Shown piece after piece: positions 17,488-26,266 of a stretch of 64,000 bases of DNA. Where the stretch lies: the NCBI GenBank assembly GCA_965243625.1, contig CBDEVI010000002.1, positions 2,790,001-2,854,000 on the forward strand. The letters run 5' to 3'. Positions within the stretch are counted from its first letter, which is position 1, and each line of letters opens with the position of its first letter. The translations under genes and the position numbers were made by a program. Source of the stretch: JAJECS01 sp965243625. Its GTDB lineage: Bacteria; Chloroflexota; UBA11872. The notes beneath the pieces are model-generated. The model made no database searches. It saw nothing but the letters and a program-made list of their open reading frames with translations, and was not told where the DNA came from.

Positions 17488-17981
17488 ATGGACTCCTCGG
17501 CGGCGGCCTCACGGCGGCGCTCTTTGATCAACTCGTCCACCAGGCTCACACCCTCGGGCACGTAGCGGGCAATCATCTCGCGAATGCGACGGGTTTCGGT
17601 CGCGTCGCTGACTATGTGAAGGTCCTCGCCCTCCAACCGCATGATCACAGCGTCGCCTTCCTCGACTCCGAGGGAGGCGCGGAATGCCGCCGGAATCACC
17701 ACCCGCCCGGCGGGACCGATCGTGGCTCGCACTTGCTCAGGCGCCGAATCCGCGGCTGTTGCGGCTTCGTCCGGCAAGGGTCGGCTCAACTGGGTTTCCA
17801 TATAGCCTGACCGCACCAGCACGCCGCGGACGTGCTGGTAACGGATGCCGAGGCTTCGGGCGATCTCGGACCGGCTGTAGCCCGCGCGAAACAGCGCGCG
17901 GATCTTGTCGGACTTGGTCGTCAGGCCGACAACGACCTGCTCCGCGGGCTGCCGATCGTAGTCGTAGGTGTGCGTTGCCAT
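17484..17981 (-). CDS. Antitoxin with N-terminal HTH and C-terminal AbrB/SpoVT domain
   Basis: 165 residues. Residues ~20-60 (KIRALFRAGYSRSEIARSLG, then RYQHVRGVL) form a helix-turn-helix of the resolvase/Hin type. Residues ~83-130 (IGPAGRVVIPAAFRASLGVEEGDAVIM) are a SpoVT-AbrB swapped-hairpin domain as in MazE/VapB. The acidic/basic tail would wrap the PIN toxin. Two DNA-binding folds in one antitoxin is unusual; VapB usually has only the AbrB part. It probably represses its own promoter, where direct repeats are seen just upstream. Confidence 0.86.
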   Translation of the reverse strand: MATHTYDYDRQPAEQVVVGLTTKSDKIRALFRAGYSRSEIARSLGIRYQHVRGVLVRSGYMETQLSRPLPDEAATAADSAPEQVRATIGPAGRVVIPAAFRASLGVEEGDAVIMRLEGEDLHIVSDATETRRIREMIARYVPEGVSLVDELIKERRREAAAEESM

Positions 17982-18018
17982 CAGCGAAGCTCCAGAATAT
18001 GAGTGGCAACAGTTAATC

Positions 18019-18056
18019 TGTCATATGAACTGGTCTCTGTCAAATGAACAGTTTGA
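18019..18056 (-). promoter_or_regulatory. Candidate operator of the HTH-AbrB/PIN pair
   Basis: Two near-identical 12-mers, TGTCATATGAAC (18019-18030) and TGTCAAATGAAC (18039-18050), lie exactly 20 bp apart on one DNA face. An inverted pair TCAAA/TTTGA spans 18040-18056. They are AT-rich in a GC-rich background and 38-75 bp upstream of the antitoxin ATG. Position and symmetry suggest autoregulation; binding is inferred. Confidence 0.5.
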
Positions 18057-18161
18057 TGATATTGCGCGATTGTCGCGGAGTCCAGCATCGGGCAACACGA
18101 ATTAGCGCCGACGGCTGTCCACCATGCCTGCTGTCCCGGCACTCGGATAGCCTGGATCAAT

Positions 18162-18890
18162 ATGCACTCTCAGACCCCACCACTGCCGGCTAGCCTGCGT
18201 GACCACTACGAGTGGCTGCTGGCGCGGGCAGGAGCGCCGCCCGCGCACCTGCTCGACATCGGCGCGGGTCAGGGGCGACTGCTCGGCGTGGCCCGACAGG
18301 CTGGGTGCGAACGGGTCGTCGGGATCGATCCCAAGCCTCCGAGCCGGCGCCCCGACCATCCAATCGCGCGCGCCGTGGGGGATGGAATGAGACTCCCAAT
18401 CGGCGACAACGCCTTCGATTTCGTGGTCGAAACCGAGACCCTGGAGTGGGTCCGCGACCCCGTGTCTCTGCTCCGCGAGGCCGCGCGCGTCTGCACGCCC
18501 GACGGCGTGGTCGTCTCCGACGACACCGATTGGGACACCCTGGTCTTCGCCGCCGGCGACGCGGTGCTGGGGCGCCGCATCCTGCGCGCCTTCTGCGACT
18601 CGGGACCCAACGGCTGGATCGGCCGCGCCTCGCCGTCCCTGATGCGCCGGGTCGGCCTGCGCGACGTTCAGGTTCACGTCCGCGTGATCGTGGAGCACGA
18701 GCTTACGCCCGACACCCTCGGCTTCTGGCAAGTCCAGGTCATCGACGAGTGGCTGCGAGCCAAAGCCCTCGCAACCGCCCAAGAGCTCGACGATTGGCGC
18801 GCCGATCTGCAACTCGCCGCCGACCGGGGTGACTTCCTCTTCAGCCTCAACCGCTATGTCTGCGTCGGCCGGCCACAGATCGAGGAGTGA
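18162..18890 (+). CDS. SAM-dependent methyltransferase (class I, type 11-like)
   Basis: 242 residues with motif I LLDIGAGQGRLL (residues ~29-40), an acidic end of strand 2 (VVGIDPK), DGMRLPIGDNAFDFVVETETLEWV (motifs II-III) and LLREAARVCTPDGVVV. The layout is that of small-molecule methyltransferases such as UbiE-like enzymes; no DNA-methyltransferase DPPY/NPPY motif is present. It is therefore unlikely to be the modification partner of the adjacent McrBC, although it sits between that pair and the toxin-antitoxin locus. Confidence 0.87.
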   Translation: MHSQTPPLPASLRDHYEWLLARAGAPPAHLLDIGAGQGRLLGVARQAGCERVVGIDPKPPSRRPDHPIARAVGDGMRLPIGDNAFDFVVETETLEWVRDPVSLLREAARVCTPDGVVVSDDTDWDTLVFAAGDAVLGRRILRAFCDSGPNGWIGRASPSLMRRVGLRDVQVHVRVIVEHELTPDTLGFWQVQVIDEWLRAKALATAQELDDWRADLQLAADRGDFLFSLNRYVCVGRPQIEE

Positions 18891-18938
18891 ACGGCGAGCC
18901 TCCAGCCTGGGCGCGACACCGGACCGATTCAGCCGCCG

Positions 18939-20177
18939 TCAGGCCGCGCGGCTTTGGGGATTCCCGAGCGCCCGGTGCTCGCGGACCTTGGCGGCTAGGG
19001 TTTCGACCCGCCGCAGCAATTCGTCCGGCTCGCCGCTGAGGTCCAGGACCACGACCTCCACCCGCTTGTCGGCGTTCGTGATGTCGTAGGTTATCTCCTC
19101 GTGCTCACCGGCGGCATAGATGAGCAGCGCGCTGGGCAATCCAGCGGACACGGCGTAGGCCAAGACTTGATAAAGGTCGGTGTTGGGTGCGCCGCTCGAC
19201 GTGGTGCGTTTGTACTTCACGTCGCCGACGAACGTGCAGCGGCTGTTCTCCCACCACGAAACGTCTGGCTCCAACCTCACGCGCTCCTCCCGGTCGAGGC
19301 ACAGCCTGCGATCCTGCGCTCCTTGGGGGAATACGCCCGCCGTCAGTCCCAGCGCCTCGCGCAGGGCTACGACCACGAAGTCCTCGAAAACCGTGTTCAT
19401 GTCGATGAGAAACGACGCCGCGCGCACTTTGCCCTCGGCCAACTCGAAAGTCGTCGCCTCGAGGATCAGCCGGGCCAGAGCCAGCGCGGGCTGGTAGTGC
19501 GCATTCAGCGGGTTGAGCGGCGGATCGGGGAGGGAGTCCGAGGCCCGGTACTCGACATCCGAGACGTTGACGAACACAGCCCGCATGGCGCCGAGCAACT
19601 GGCGGGACTCACGCGAGCGCAGCGGCAGCCGCGCCAGGTGGCGCACCGCCGCCTTGAGCAGCTGATTGGCCGGAATATCAGGGGTGAACTCGTCGTAGCT
19701 CACTTCGATCGGCACCGCCAGGCCAAAGCGCCGACGCAGCTGGTCGTCGATGCGGATGCGCCCGCGCACGACGTGGAGCGATTCCTCGCGGGTCTCGTAG
19801 CCGTGCAGGAGTCCGCGGTGGGTGGCCCGATGCACCCGGTCGTGGAACAGGCGGACCATGGCCTCCACCAGATCGGCAATCCCGACGTCGACGCGCGTGG
19901 GGAGCAGGTGCAACTGTCCGAGCGCGTAGGAGATGAGGAAAATCACCTGCTGGACGGAAACCTTGGGCGCGATCTCGATGGTGAGGTCCGGCAGGCCGAC
20001 CACACCCACCATCGATCCCGGCGTCAGGTCGAAGGCGGTCCGCTCACCTGGCGTGGGCCGTACGTCGATTGAGGGCGACGGGTCCATGCCTTGCAGCGCG
20101 TCGAGTTGCTCGCGCGTTAGCCGGACGCGTTCCCTTCGCTTGTACTCGGTGAGAATAAGGCGCTCCATCGGCTCCAT
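18939..20177 (-). CDS. mcrC: McrC-type nuclease subunit of McrBC restriction system
   Basis: McrC supplies the endonuclease of type IV restriction, cutting modified DNA when driven by McrB. About 412 residues. Seen: N-terminal beta-rich domain ending in VGLPDLTIEIAPKV, central helical domain, and a C-terminal PD-(D/E)xK-like core LEPDVSW then FVGDVKYK (Asp, Asp-x-Lys). Start taken at MEPMER (20177); an ATG 5 codons earlier lies inside an R1 repeat copy. It is downstream of mcrB on the same strand, separated by that ~25-bp repeat. Confidence 0.9.
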   Translation of the reverse strand: MEPMERLILTEYKRRERVRLTREQLDALQGMDPSPSIDVRPTPGERTAFDLTPGSMVGVVGLPDLTIEIAPKVSVQQVIFLISYALGQLHLLPTRVDVGIADLVEAMVRLFHDRVHRATHRGLLHGYETREESLHVVRGRIRIDDQLRRRFGLAVPIEVSYDEFTPDIPANQLLKAAVRHLARLPLRSRESRQLLGAMRAVFVNVSDVEYRASDSLPDPPLNPLNAHYQPALALARLILEATTFELAEGKVRAASFLIDMNTVFEDFVVVALREALGLTAGVFPQGAQDRRLCLDREERVRLEPDVSWWENSRCTFVGDVKYKRTTSSGAPNTDLYQVLAYAVSAGLPSALLIYAAGEHEEITYDITNADKRVEVVVLDLSGEPDELLRRVETLAAKVREHRALGNPQSRAA

Positions 20178-20187
20178 CGTCCCATCC

Positions 20188-20212
20188 GTCATTCCCGCGA
20201 AGGCGGGAATCT
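20188..20212. repeat. R1 palindrome inserted between mcrB and mcrC
   Basis: GTCATTCCCGCGAAGGCGGG followed by AATCT. The arms ATTCCCGC/GCGGGAAT are perfect. The element overlaps the McrB stop codon (TAG on the minus strand at 20211-20213) and occupies the whole space between the two mcr genes. An mRNA hairpin at this junction could tune McrC translation, though this is inferred. Confidence 0.85.
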
Positions 20213-22625
20213 AGGCGTCGCCCGGCTCAGGCGCCGCATCGGCTTGGCCGTTGGCAGTGGCCGCTTCTTCCTCGGCGCCCGTCGACCGTTTGACTGCGGC
20301 GCGGAGCTTGTTGAGCTCGAACTCCCCAATGCGATCGGTTTGCCCGAAGAGCTGTTCCTCGACGTACGGCAGGACCGAGTGCTTCCAGATCCGCCTCACC
20401 CACTCCTCGTCGAGATTCTTGTTCATGAAGTAGCTGGGACCGACGGCCATGTCCCGCTTGTCCAGGTCCTTGAGAATCTGGTTTGCCGCATCCACTACGT
20501 CGGCGACCCAGAGCATCGTGGGCTTTTCTTCCAAGAGCCAGCGGCGAAGGAGGCCCTCGACCGGCGGCTCGTCGGGAAAGAACGGCACAAAGTAGAAGCG
20601 CCGGCGCAGCGCTGCGTCCACCAGCGCAATCGAGCGGTCGGCCGTGTTCATCGTGGCGATGATCCAGAGGTTCTCGGGCAGCGTGAACGGCTGATCGGCG
20701 TATTGGAGCTGAATCTCGCGGTCGCGGTACTCCAGCAGGAAATACAACTCGCCGAAGACCTTGGCGAGATTGCCGCGATTAATCTCGTCGATCACCAACA
20801 CGTGCTTCGCGTTCGGCTCGCTTCGCGCGCGGTCGGCGATCCGCTTCAGGGGTCCGTCTTTGAGCTCGAAGCCGGGCCGGTCGTCGACAAGGGCCGGGCG
20901 AAATCCTTCGATGAAGTCCTCATAGGCGTAGGACGGGTGGAACTGCACCAGATCTAGTGAGCCGTGCTCACCGGCGAAATACTCCGCGAGCTCTTGCGCC
21001 ACGTAGGTCTTGCCGGTGCCCGGTGGGCCGTAGAAGACCACCTGGCGCTTGTCCTCGAGCAACCGCTCGATTTCTTCGAGGTGGCTGACGTGCCACCGAA
21101 GCTTGTCGGCGACATTTTGGAGAGTTCGGGCCGGCACCGGGACTTCAGGAGGTTCGGGTAGCGGAGGCTCTTCGCCGTTCTTGCCCTCTCGATAGTTCAG
21201 GAAGGCTGCGAGCTCATCCTCGTGCAGGACCTTCTCGCACCAACCTGAGCTAGCGACTGCCCAGAGCGCGCCTTGCGCGTCCAGGCGATCCCTCAGTGTC
21301 AGGCCGCGAGTCGACGCCTCACGGATCAGGGTGTCGAGGAAGTCCAAAGCGTGATGGAAAGTCGAAGCCTCATCGGCGCCGACATCCGGCGGCGGATACC
21401 CAGTGAGCTCGTAGCCTCTAGTGAACCCTCTCACTCGATATGGGGGATATCGGCCTGGATCAATGGCCATTGCCAAGAATGATGCCTGGTTTGTCTTCGC
21501 ACCCGGTGTGCTAGCGACACTCGTCGGAACGCGAGGTAGAAAGCTGCGAATCGCCTGTTCGACGGAGGTCTCTTCGCCCCACAGTTCGAGCAGCGCGGTA
21601 CGAGCGTCTGCCCTGTATTCGTCGCACCACTTGAGAAAACGGTCATGCACTTGCCAGGACGTCAGGTTGTTGGGCTTCCCGAACGCGCGTCGCAGCGTGC
21701 CCACCCAATCTTCCGAATCGCCCTCGACCGCTGTACGCGCCTCCCGAAGATTGTCTGCAACCTCGAGCTTGTAGTTGCGCTCTTCGTCATCGAAGTCAGG
21801 ATGCTCGACAAAGCGGCTCGCCCAGTGGATGAAGTCGTCCCAGGCCTTCTTTCTGCGCTCCTCGTCCCACTGAGGCCGCAGATTGCCATCGTAGAAATCG
21901 AGGTTCTTCCCGTAGGTGTCGGTCAGCCGCTCCCGGATTGCGAGTAAATCGCGGTCCACGTCGTCGGGTTCCGCGTCCAGACGAGCGGCAAATGCCTTCA
22001 CGATCAAGTGTTTGTGCCTCAAGGCGACACTGCGCTCGAACTTGTCTGGATGCACGAGGTGCTGTAAGGCTGAGCTCTGCATATCAGTCCCGTTCGCATC
22101 GCTCGTTGCCTGCTTGAACCGCCAAGGATCATCGAGGATCGCGTCGCGCTCGTCTCTGGTCCGTTGCTTGAGATGCACGGCGATGAGCGCAATCGTTCGC
22201 AGATGCAGATGTCGCTGCGTGCCGAATCCGACGCTAGGATCGCAGACGCCGCTGTCGAGAGGGTCATCGACGCTCGGCGAAAGCGCGGGTTGACGCCTCG
22301 CCCAACTCATGACCTCCGTGATTTGTTGCCGTTTACTTTCACCGCCGTGCCAAGCGTCGATCAAGAAATGCATGTAGAGCAGTTCGGCGGCGAGCTGGAT
22401 GGTGTCGGGTGACGCTTGGATGAGGCAATCCTCGAAGCGGCCCATGAACGTGCCTTGGCCAACGGTCTCGGCGTCGACCCGCTGAAGGAAATCATCCAGC
22501 GTCTCCAGCGTCCAAATCTTCTGGCCGGGGGTGAAGAGGGAGCCGTCTTGGCGCAGGGCGCGGTCTACCCACTGTTGCGCGGCCTGGTAGATTCCGGCCT
22601 CTTCGGCTTGCTTTAGTCTTGCCAT
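20211..22625 (-). CDS. mcrB: McrB-type AAA+ GTPase with large N-terminal domain
   Basis: Motor subunit of a McrBC-type restriction system. The C-terminal ~280 residues hold Walker A VFYGPPGTGKTY (residues ~533-540), QFHPSYAYEDFIEG, Walker B HVLVIDEINRGN, and MNTADRS, the McrB-specific GTP signature, followed by ALRRRFYF. The first ~515 residues match neither the short E. coli McrB DNA-binding domain nor anything else I recognise; a Trp/Arg-rich segment with YPPYRVRGF near 390-400 suggests a substrate-recognition module. 804 residues. First gene of an mcrB-mcrC operon; no dedicated modification methylase nearby, as expected for type IV. Confidence 0.9.
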   Translation of the reverse strand: MARLKQAEEAGIYQAAQQWVDRALRQDGSLFTPGQKIWTLETLDDFLQRVDAETVGQGTFMGRFEDCLIQASPDTIQLAAELLYMHFLIDAWHGGESKRQQITEVMSWARRQPALSPSVDDPLDSGVCDPSVGFGTQRHLHLRTIALIAVHLKQRTRDERDAILDDPWRFKQATSDANGTDMQSSALQHLVHPDKFERSVALRHKHLIVKAFAARLDAEPDDVDRDLLAIRERLTDTYGKNLDFYDGNLRPQWDEERRKKAWDDFIHWASRFVEHPDFDDEERNYKLEVADNLREARTAVEGDSEDWVGTLRRAFGKPNNLTSWQVHDRFLKWCDEYRADARTALLELWGEETSVEQAIRSFLPRVPTSVASTPGAKTNQASFLAMAIDPGRYPPYRVRGFTRGYELTGYPPPDVGADEASTFHHALDFLDTLIREASTRGLTLRDRLDAQGALWAVASSGWCEKVLHEDELAAFLNYREGKNGEEPPLPEPPEVPVPARTLQNVADKLRWHVSHLEEIERLLEDKRQVVFYGPPGTGKTYVAQELAEYFAGEHGSLDLVQFHPSYAYEDFIEGFRPALVDDRPGFELKDGPLKRIADRARSEPNAKHVLVIDEINRGNLAKVFGELYFLLEYRDREIQLQYADQPFTLPENLWIIATMNTADRSIALVDAALRRRFYFVPFFPDEPPVEGLLRRWLLEEKPTMLWVADVVDAANQILKDLDKRDMAVGPSYFMNKNLDEEWVRRIWKHSVLPYVEEQLFGQTDRIGEFELNKLRAAVKRSTGAEEEAATANGQADAAPEPGDA

Positions 22626-22676
22626 TGGTTTCCTGTCTGGCTAGTCGGTGGTTGGACCTAGAGCCCAACTGCCGAA

Positions 22677-22701
22677 CACCCTCACCCGTCGAGGGAGAGG
22701 G
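22677..22701. repeat. R5 palindrome forming the end of pyrE
   Basis: ACCCTCACCC/GGGAGAGGGT-type element. The pyrE stop codon (minus strand, 22682-22684) and its last few codons (NTLSLDG) are read from the repeat, so the copy has been recruited into the coding end. Confidence 0.7.
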
Positions 22702-23275
22702 TGTTGGATGCAGCCTCCGGCGGCGTGAAGTCGTCGAGGGTGAACACGCTGGCTGGGGGGACGCCGATCTCATTCATGGCGGCTTCGTAGCCGGCCAGGC
22801 GGTCGACCAGGGTGATTGCCAGGACGACTTCGAGGTCCAGGCCGGCTTCGCGCAGGCAGCGCGTGGTGTAGACCAGCGACCCGCCGGTGGTCGCGGCGTC
22901 GTCGACGATGACTACCCGCATGCCCCGCTCCAGCGGGCCTTCGATGACGCGCTCGGTGCCGTGGTCCTTGCGCTCGCTGCGGACGAACAGCCCCGCCAGC
23001 GGCTGGTCGGTGCCGGCGCTCAGGAGCATGGCCGCGGTCACGATCGGGTCCGCGCCGACGGTAGGTCCTGCCACGGCGTTGGCCTCGGGCGCCCGCTCCC
23101 GGATCAGCTCCAGCATCGCGTTTCCGGCCAGGTGCGCACCGACCGGGTCCAGTACGACCTGCTTGCCGTCGAAGAAATACGAGCTGGTTTGGCCGGACGA
23201 GAGCTTGAACGTGCCGGTGATGAATGAGCGTTCCTGCAGCATCCGGCGCAGGCGCTCGCGATCGGAGTCGGTCAT
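22682..23275 (-). CDS. pyrE: Orotate phosphoribosyltransferase
   Basis: Converts orotate and PRPP to orotidine 5'-monophosphate in pyrimidine synthesis. Seen: FITGTFKLSSGQTSSYFFDGK near the N-terminus and the PRPP loop VVIVDDAATTGGSL (near residues 121-134). Start MTDSD at 23275 is preceded by a strong Shine-Dalgarno GGAGGTG (plus-strand CACCTCC at ~23282-23288). 197 residues, normal. The C-terminal codons derive from an R5 repeat. No other pyr genes are adjacent. Confidence 0.93.
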   Translation of the reverse strand: MTDSDRERLRRMLQERSFITGTFKLSSGQTSSYFFDGKQVVLDPVGAHLAGNAMLELIRERAPEANAVAGPTVGADPIVTAAMLLSAGTDQPLAGLFVRSERKDHGTERVIEGPLERGMRVVIVDDAATTGGSLVYTTRCLREAGLDLEVVLAITLVDRLAGYEAAMNEIGVPPASVFTLDDFTPPEAASNTLSLDG

Positions 23276-23299
23276 CGGTTTCACCTCCCCGGCGCGGGT

Positions 23300-23331
23300 T
23301 AGGGGCGGGCGCCCAGAAGGGGCGCCCCTAC
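23300..23331. repeat. R2 hairpin copy
   Basis: Outer AGGGGCG and CGCCCCTAC arms enclose inner arms GGGCGCCC/GGGGCGCC with an AGAA loop. It lies between the divergent pyrE and Gfo/Idh genes. Confidence 0.8.
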
Positions 23332-23426
23332 ACGGACAGGCCGCAGATTCCCCTTGGGGGCGCAAATCGCGCCATTATGCGTCAATGGCTCTTCAGCACG
23401 ACCCTTAGGAACGAGGAGCGAGCGCC

Positions 23427-24452
23427 ATGGCTTCCCTCAAGGCGGCGGTGATCGGGGCCGGCAATCACGGCGCCGGTCACCTTCGGATGATTGCCGACGA
23501 ACCCGAGATGCGACTGGTCGGCGTGGCGGATCTCGACGAGCAGCGGCTGGACGCGGCCGCGGACTATGAACCCGAGGTCTCCGTCACCGACTACCGCGAG
23601 ATGCTCGACCGCGCGCGTCCCGACGTGGTCTACGTGGTCACCCTGCCCGGGCAGCTGTTGCCCATCGTGCGCGAGTGCCTGGAGCGCGGCATTCACACGT
23701 CGGTCGAGAAGTCGCCCGGCAACACCAGCGCCGACACCTCGGCCATGATCGAGGCCGAGGCCGCCAGCACCGCCATGGCCATCGTCTCCTTCAACCGGCG
23801 CTACTACCCACAGATCCTCGCCGTGAAGCGACTCACCCTCGCCCGCGGCGGGCCCGTGCACGCCGCCGCGACCTACAACAAGAACCCGAGCGATCGCGTG
23901 GTCGAGAACATGCGCCACGGCCTGATGCCGCCGGCGTTGGTCTGCGACTCGATCCACCACGTCGACCTGCTGCGCTGGCTGGCGGGGGACACGATGGAGA
24001 CGACCGGCGTCGTCACCCACGTCCACGCCGAGACCTACCGGTCCAGCCCCGCCCGCGAGCGGCACAACGCCGTGATCACCTTCGCCAACGGCGCGCGCGC
24101 CGTGCTGATGTCGCACTTCGGCGTGGGCACCCGCATCCAGCGGGCCGAGCTGCACGCCGAGGACTTCTCGGCCTACATGGACCTGACCCGCATGAGCCCG
24201 CCCGAAGAGGCGCACCGTCCCGACACCTTCGAGCTTTTTGCCGACGGCGATCCCTATGAGGCGCCGCTGGACCTCGCGCCCGAGGGCGGTCCGCACTTCA
24301 ACGAGACGCGCCACTTCGCCGACTGCATCCTCAACGGCCGCCGCCCCTGGAGCACGCTGGAAGACGCCCTGGTGACGATGCGGCTCTGCGAGGCCATCTA
24401 CGCCGGCCACAAAGGCCCGTTCGACGGGGCCGTCCCATCCTCTCTCCCCTGA
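23427..24452 (+). CDS. Gfo/Idh/MocA-family oxidoreductase
   Basis: NAD(P)-dependent sugar or cyclitol dehydrogenase family. N-terminal Rossmann motif VIGAGNHGAGH (residues 8-18), DYREMLDRARPDVVYVVT, and VEKSPGNTSAD where the family has EKP. The C-terminal domain carries CDSIHHVDLLRWL with the usual His. AGGAG lies 10-14 bases upstream of the ATG. 341 residues. Located upstream of a DUF2961 (GH172-like) gene on the same strand, so a role in sugar catabolism is plausible, but a 253-bp repeat-rich gap separates them. Confidence 0.87.
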   Translation: MASLKAAVIGAGNHGAGHLRMIADEPEMRLVGVADLDEQRLDAAADYEPEVSVTDYREMLDRARPDVVYVVTLPGQLLPIVRECLERGIHTSVEKSPGNTSADTSAMIEAEAASTAMAIVSFNRRYYPQILAVKRLTLARGGPVHAAATYNKNPSDRVVENMRHGLMPPALVCDSIHHVDLLRWLAGDTMETTGVVTHVHAETYRSSPARERHNAVITFANGARAVLMSHFGVGTRIQRAELHAEDFSAYMDLTRMSPPEEAHRPDTFELFADGDPYEAPLDLAPEGGPHFNETRHFADCILNGRRPWSTLEDALVTMRLCEAIYAGHKGPFDGAVPSSLP

Positions 24453-24474
24453 TGAGACCGTTGCGTAACCCTTC

Positions 24475-24589
24475 CGTCATTCCGGCGAAGAGCCTGCCCC
24501 GTACTCGATACGGGGCAGGAATCCAGTTCGGTCTGATCTGGAGGCGCGCCGAATTTCGGGCGTCGGGCGGGTCTCAGACCCGCCCCTAC
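24475..24589. repeat. R1 with nested hairpin, and R2 copy
   Basis: R1 outer arms (GTCATTCCGGCGA ... GGAATCCAG, 24475-24526) here enclose a second, longer palindrome CCTGCCCCGTAC/GTATCGGGG-like (CCTGCCCCGTACTCGATACG and on), so one element is nested in another. An R2 copy with inner arms GGGTCT/AGACCC lies at 24565-24589. The rest of the 253-bp gap shows nothing. Confidence 0.75.
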
Positions 24590-24705
24590 CGGATTCTGCA
24601 GGGGTCTCACAAGGGAGAAGGCGCCGGGCCGGTCTGCCGGCCCTCCAGCACACCCTCACATGGCCTCTGAGATCCGGCGATTCGGAGATACGGAGTGAGA
24701 CACCG

Positions 24706-26253
24706 ATGAACCCTTCATGGCTCACCTTGCCCGAGCACTTCACCCCCACGCGCGTCACCACCTACCAGGCCCTGCCGCCCGACACTCCCGTCACGTTGGC
24801 CCAGCTCGACGGCCCCGGCTGCATCCGCCGCATCTGGGCCGCCTCCGTGCGTCAGCCGACGCCCGCGCACCAGCGTCAGATTGTGCTGCGCATGTTCTGG
24901 GACGGCTCGGACGCGCCCGCCGTCGAGGCGCCGCTCGGCGACTTCTTCGGCCAGCTCCACGGCTTGCCGCCCTACTCGCTCGACTCGCGCTACCTCACCA
25001 TGCAGGCCCACGCCGGGTACACGGCCACGTTTCCCATGCCCTTTCGGGAGGGGGCGCGCATCGAGGCCGTGGCGGGCGCGGACATCGGCGACGACGGGAT
25101 CTTGCTGCAGACCGATTGGCACGCCTACCCGCCGGAATCCTTCGTGCAGCCGCTGCGCTTCCACGCGCAGTTCCGGCGCGAAAACCCGTGCGAGGCCTTC
25201 GGACGCAACTACCTCGTGCTGGATGCGGTCGGCCGCGGTCGTTTCCTGGGCTTCAACTACGGCGTGGCCGTGCGCGACGACCGGGCGCGCTGGTCGCACG
25301 CGGGTGCCGAGAACATCTACGTCACAAACCCCGCCGACGCGCCGGAGGGACCGTTCGCGCACTTGCGCGGCGCGGGCGGCGAGGACGCGTTTGGGGCCTC
25401 CAACGGCGGCGTGCTGCACCGGCCCTCCACGCATCTCGACCAGGGCGTGCCCTACTACGCGCAGGAGGACCTCGGTCCCGCCCTCGCCCGACACACGCTG
25501 GCGGCCTACCGCTTCTTCGAGGCGGACGCCATCCCGTTCGGCCAGGCGCTCCAGATTCGCTTCGGCTCGATGGCCAACGACATTTGCAGCACGGCGTACT
25601 GGTACCAGGAACCGCCGCACCGGCCGTTCGTTCGCATGCCGGACGGGGACCAACTCCTGCTTGGCACGGAGCTGCCATACGACGCCACGGGCGCCCCGGA
25701 ACCCAAACCGCGCTGGCGGCTGCTCGGGCCGTTCCATCCGGATCACGAAGCCGCGCTCGACGCAGCGGCTGACCGCGCCGATGCCGCCGAGCGCTTTGCC
25801 GAGATGGGCTACCCGCCCGAATCGCCGTGGCGCCGCGGCGACCGGCACGTCGCCCGCTGGGCGCCGGCCGCCGATATCAACGGCTTCGTGGACTTCTCGC
25901 TGACCTTCCGCCCCATTGGTCCCGAGAACTCGCTCACCTATCCGGCGCTTGGACTGGCGCAAACCTGGCTGCACTCCGACGCGGACGCCGCCGTCACGCT
26001 GCAGGCCGGATGGGTGAACGACCTGCGTCTGCGCATCGGCAACGGTCCCTGGGCGTCGTTGGGCCGCCACGCCTACTTCCGCAATCGCGAGCATCGGCTG
26101 GCGCTGCGGGCCGGCTGGAATCGGCTCCAGGTGAAGCTCGACAACCCCGACGATGGGCTGGCCGCGCAAGCGTGGGGATCGTGGGTCTTCGCGCTGCGCG
26201 CGATCGACGGCCGCGGGCGAGAGCTCGCGCTGCATCCGGAGCGGGGCGGCTAG
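24706..26253 (+). CDS. DUF2961 / GH172-like protein
   Basis: 515 residues matching the DUF2961 family (glycoside hydrolase family 172, e.g. difructose-anhydride hydrolases and arabinofuranosidases). Seen: LDGPGCIRRIWAAS, then MFWDGSDAPAVEAPLGDFFG, the hallmark block, and later YRFFEADAIPFGQALQIRFGS. No signal peptide, so probably cytoplasmic. The last ~120 residues resemble a carbohydrate-binding-like beta-domain (LRIGNGPW..LRAGWNRLQVKLDN). Divergent from no neighbour; the downstream gene on the opposite strand is also glycosidase-like. Confidence 0.82.
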   Translation: MNPSWLTLPEHFTPTRVTTYQALPPDTPVTLAQLDGPGCIRRIWAASVRQPTPAHQRQIVLRMFWDGSDAPAVEAPLGDFFGQLHGLPPYSLDSRYLTMQAHAGYTATFPMPFREGARIEAVAGADIGDDGILLQTDWHAYPPESFVQPLRFHAQFRRENPCEAFGRNYLVLDAVGRGRFLGFNYGVAVRDDRARWSHAGAENIYVTNPADAPEGPFAHLRGAGGEDAFGASNGGVLHRPSTHLDQGVPYYAQEDLGPALARHTLAAYRFFEADAIPFGQALQIRFGSMANDICSTAYWYQEPPHRPFVRMPDGDQLLLGTELPYDATGAPEPKPRWRLLGPFHPDHEAALDAAADRADAAERFAEMGYPPESPWRRGDRHVARWAPAADINGFVDFSLTFRPIGPENSLTYPALGLAQTWLHSDADAAVTLQAGWVNDLRLRIGNGPWASLGRHAYFRNREHRLALRAGWNRLQVKLDNPDDGLAAQAWGSWVFALRAIDGRGRELALHPERGG

Positions 26254-26266
26254 CAGGATCCGATCT

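Noticed and set aside
18162..18890. Methyltransferase as modification partner of McrBC
   Set aside because: It lacks DNA-methylase catalytic motifs and McrBC needs no protective methylase.
24715..26235. 506-codon frame opposite the DUF2961 gene
   Set aside because: DUF2961 on the plus strand is clear; the antisense frame has no family features.
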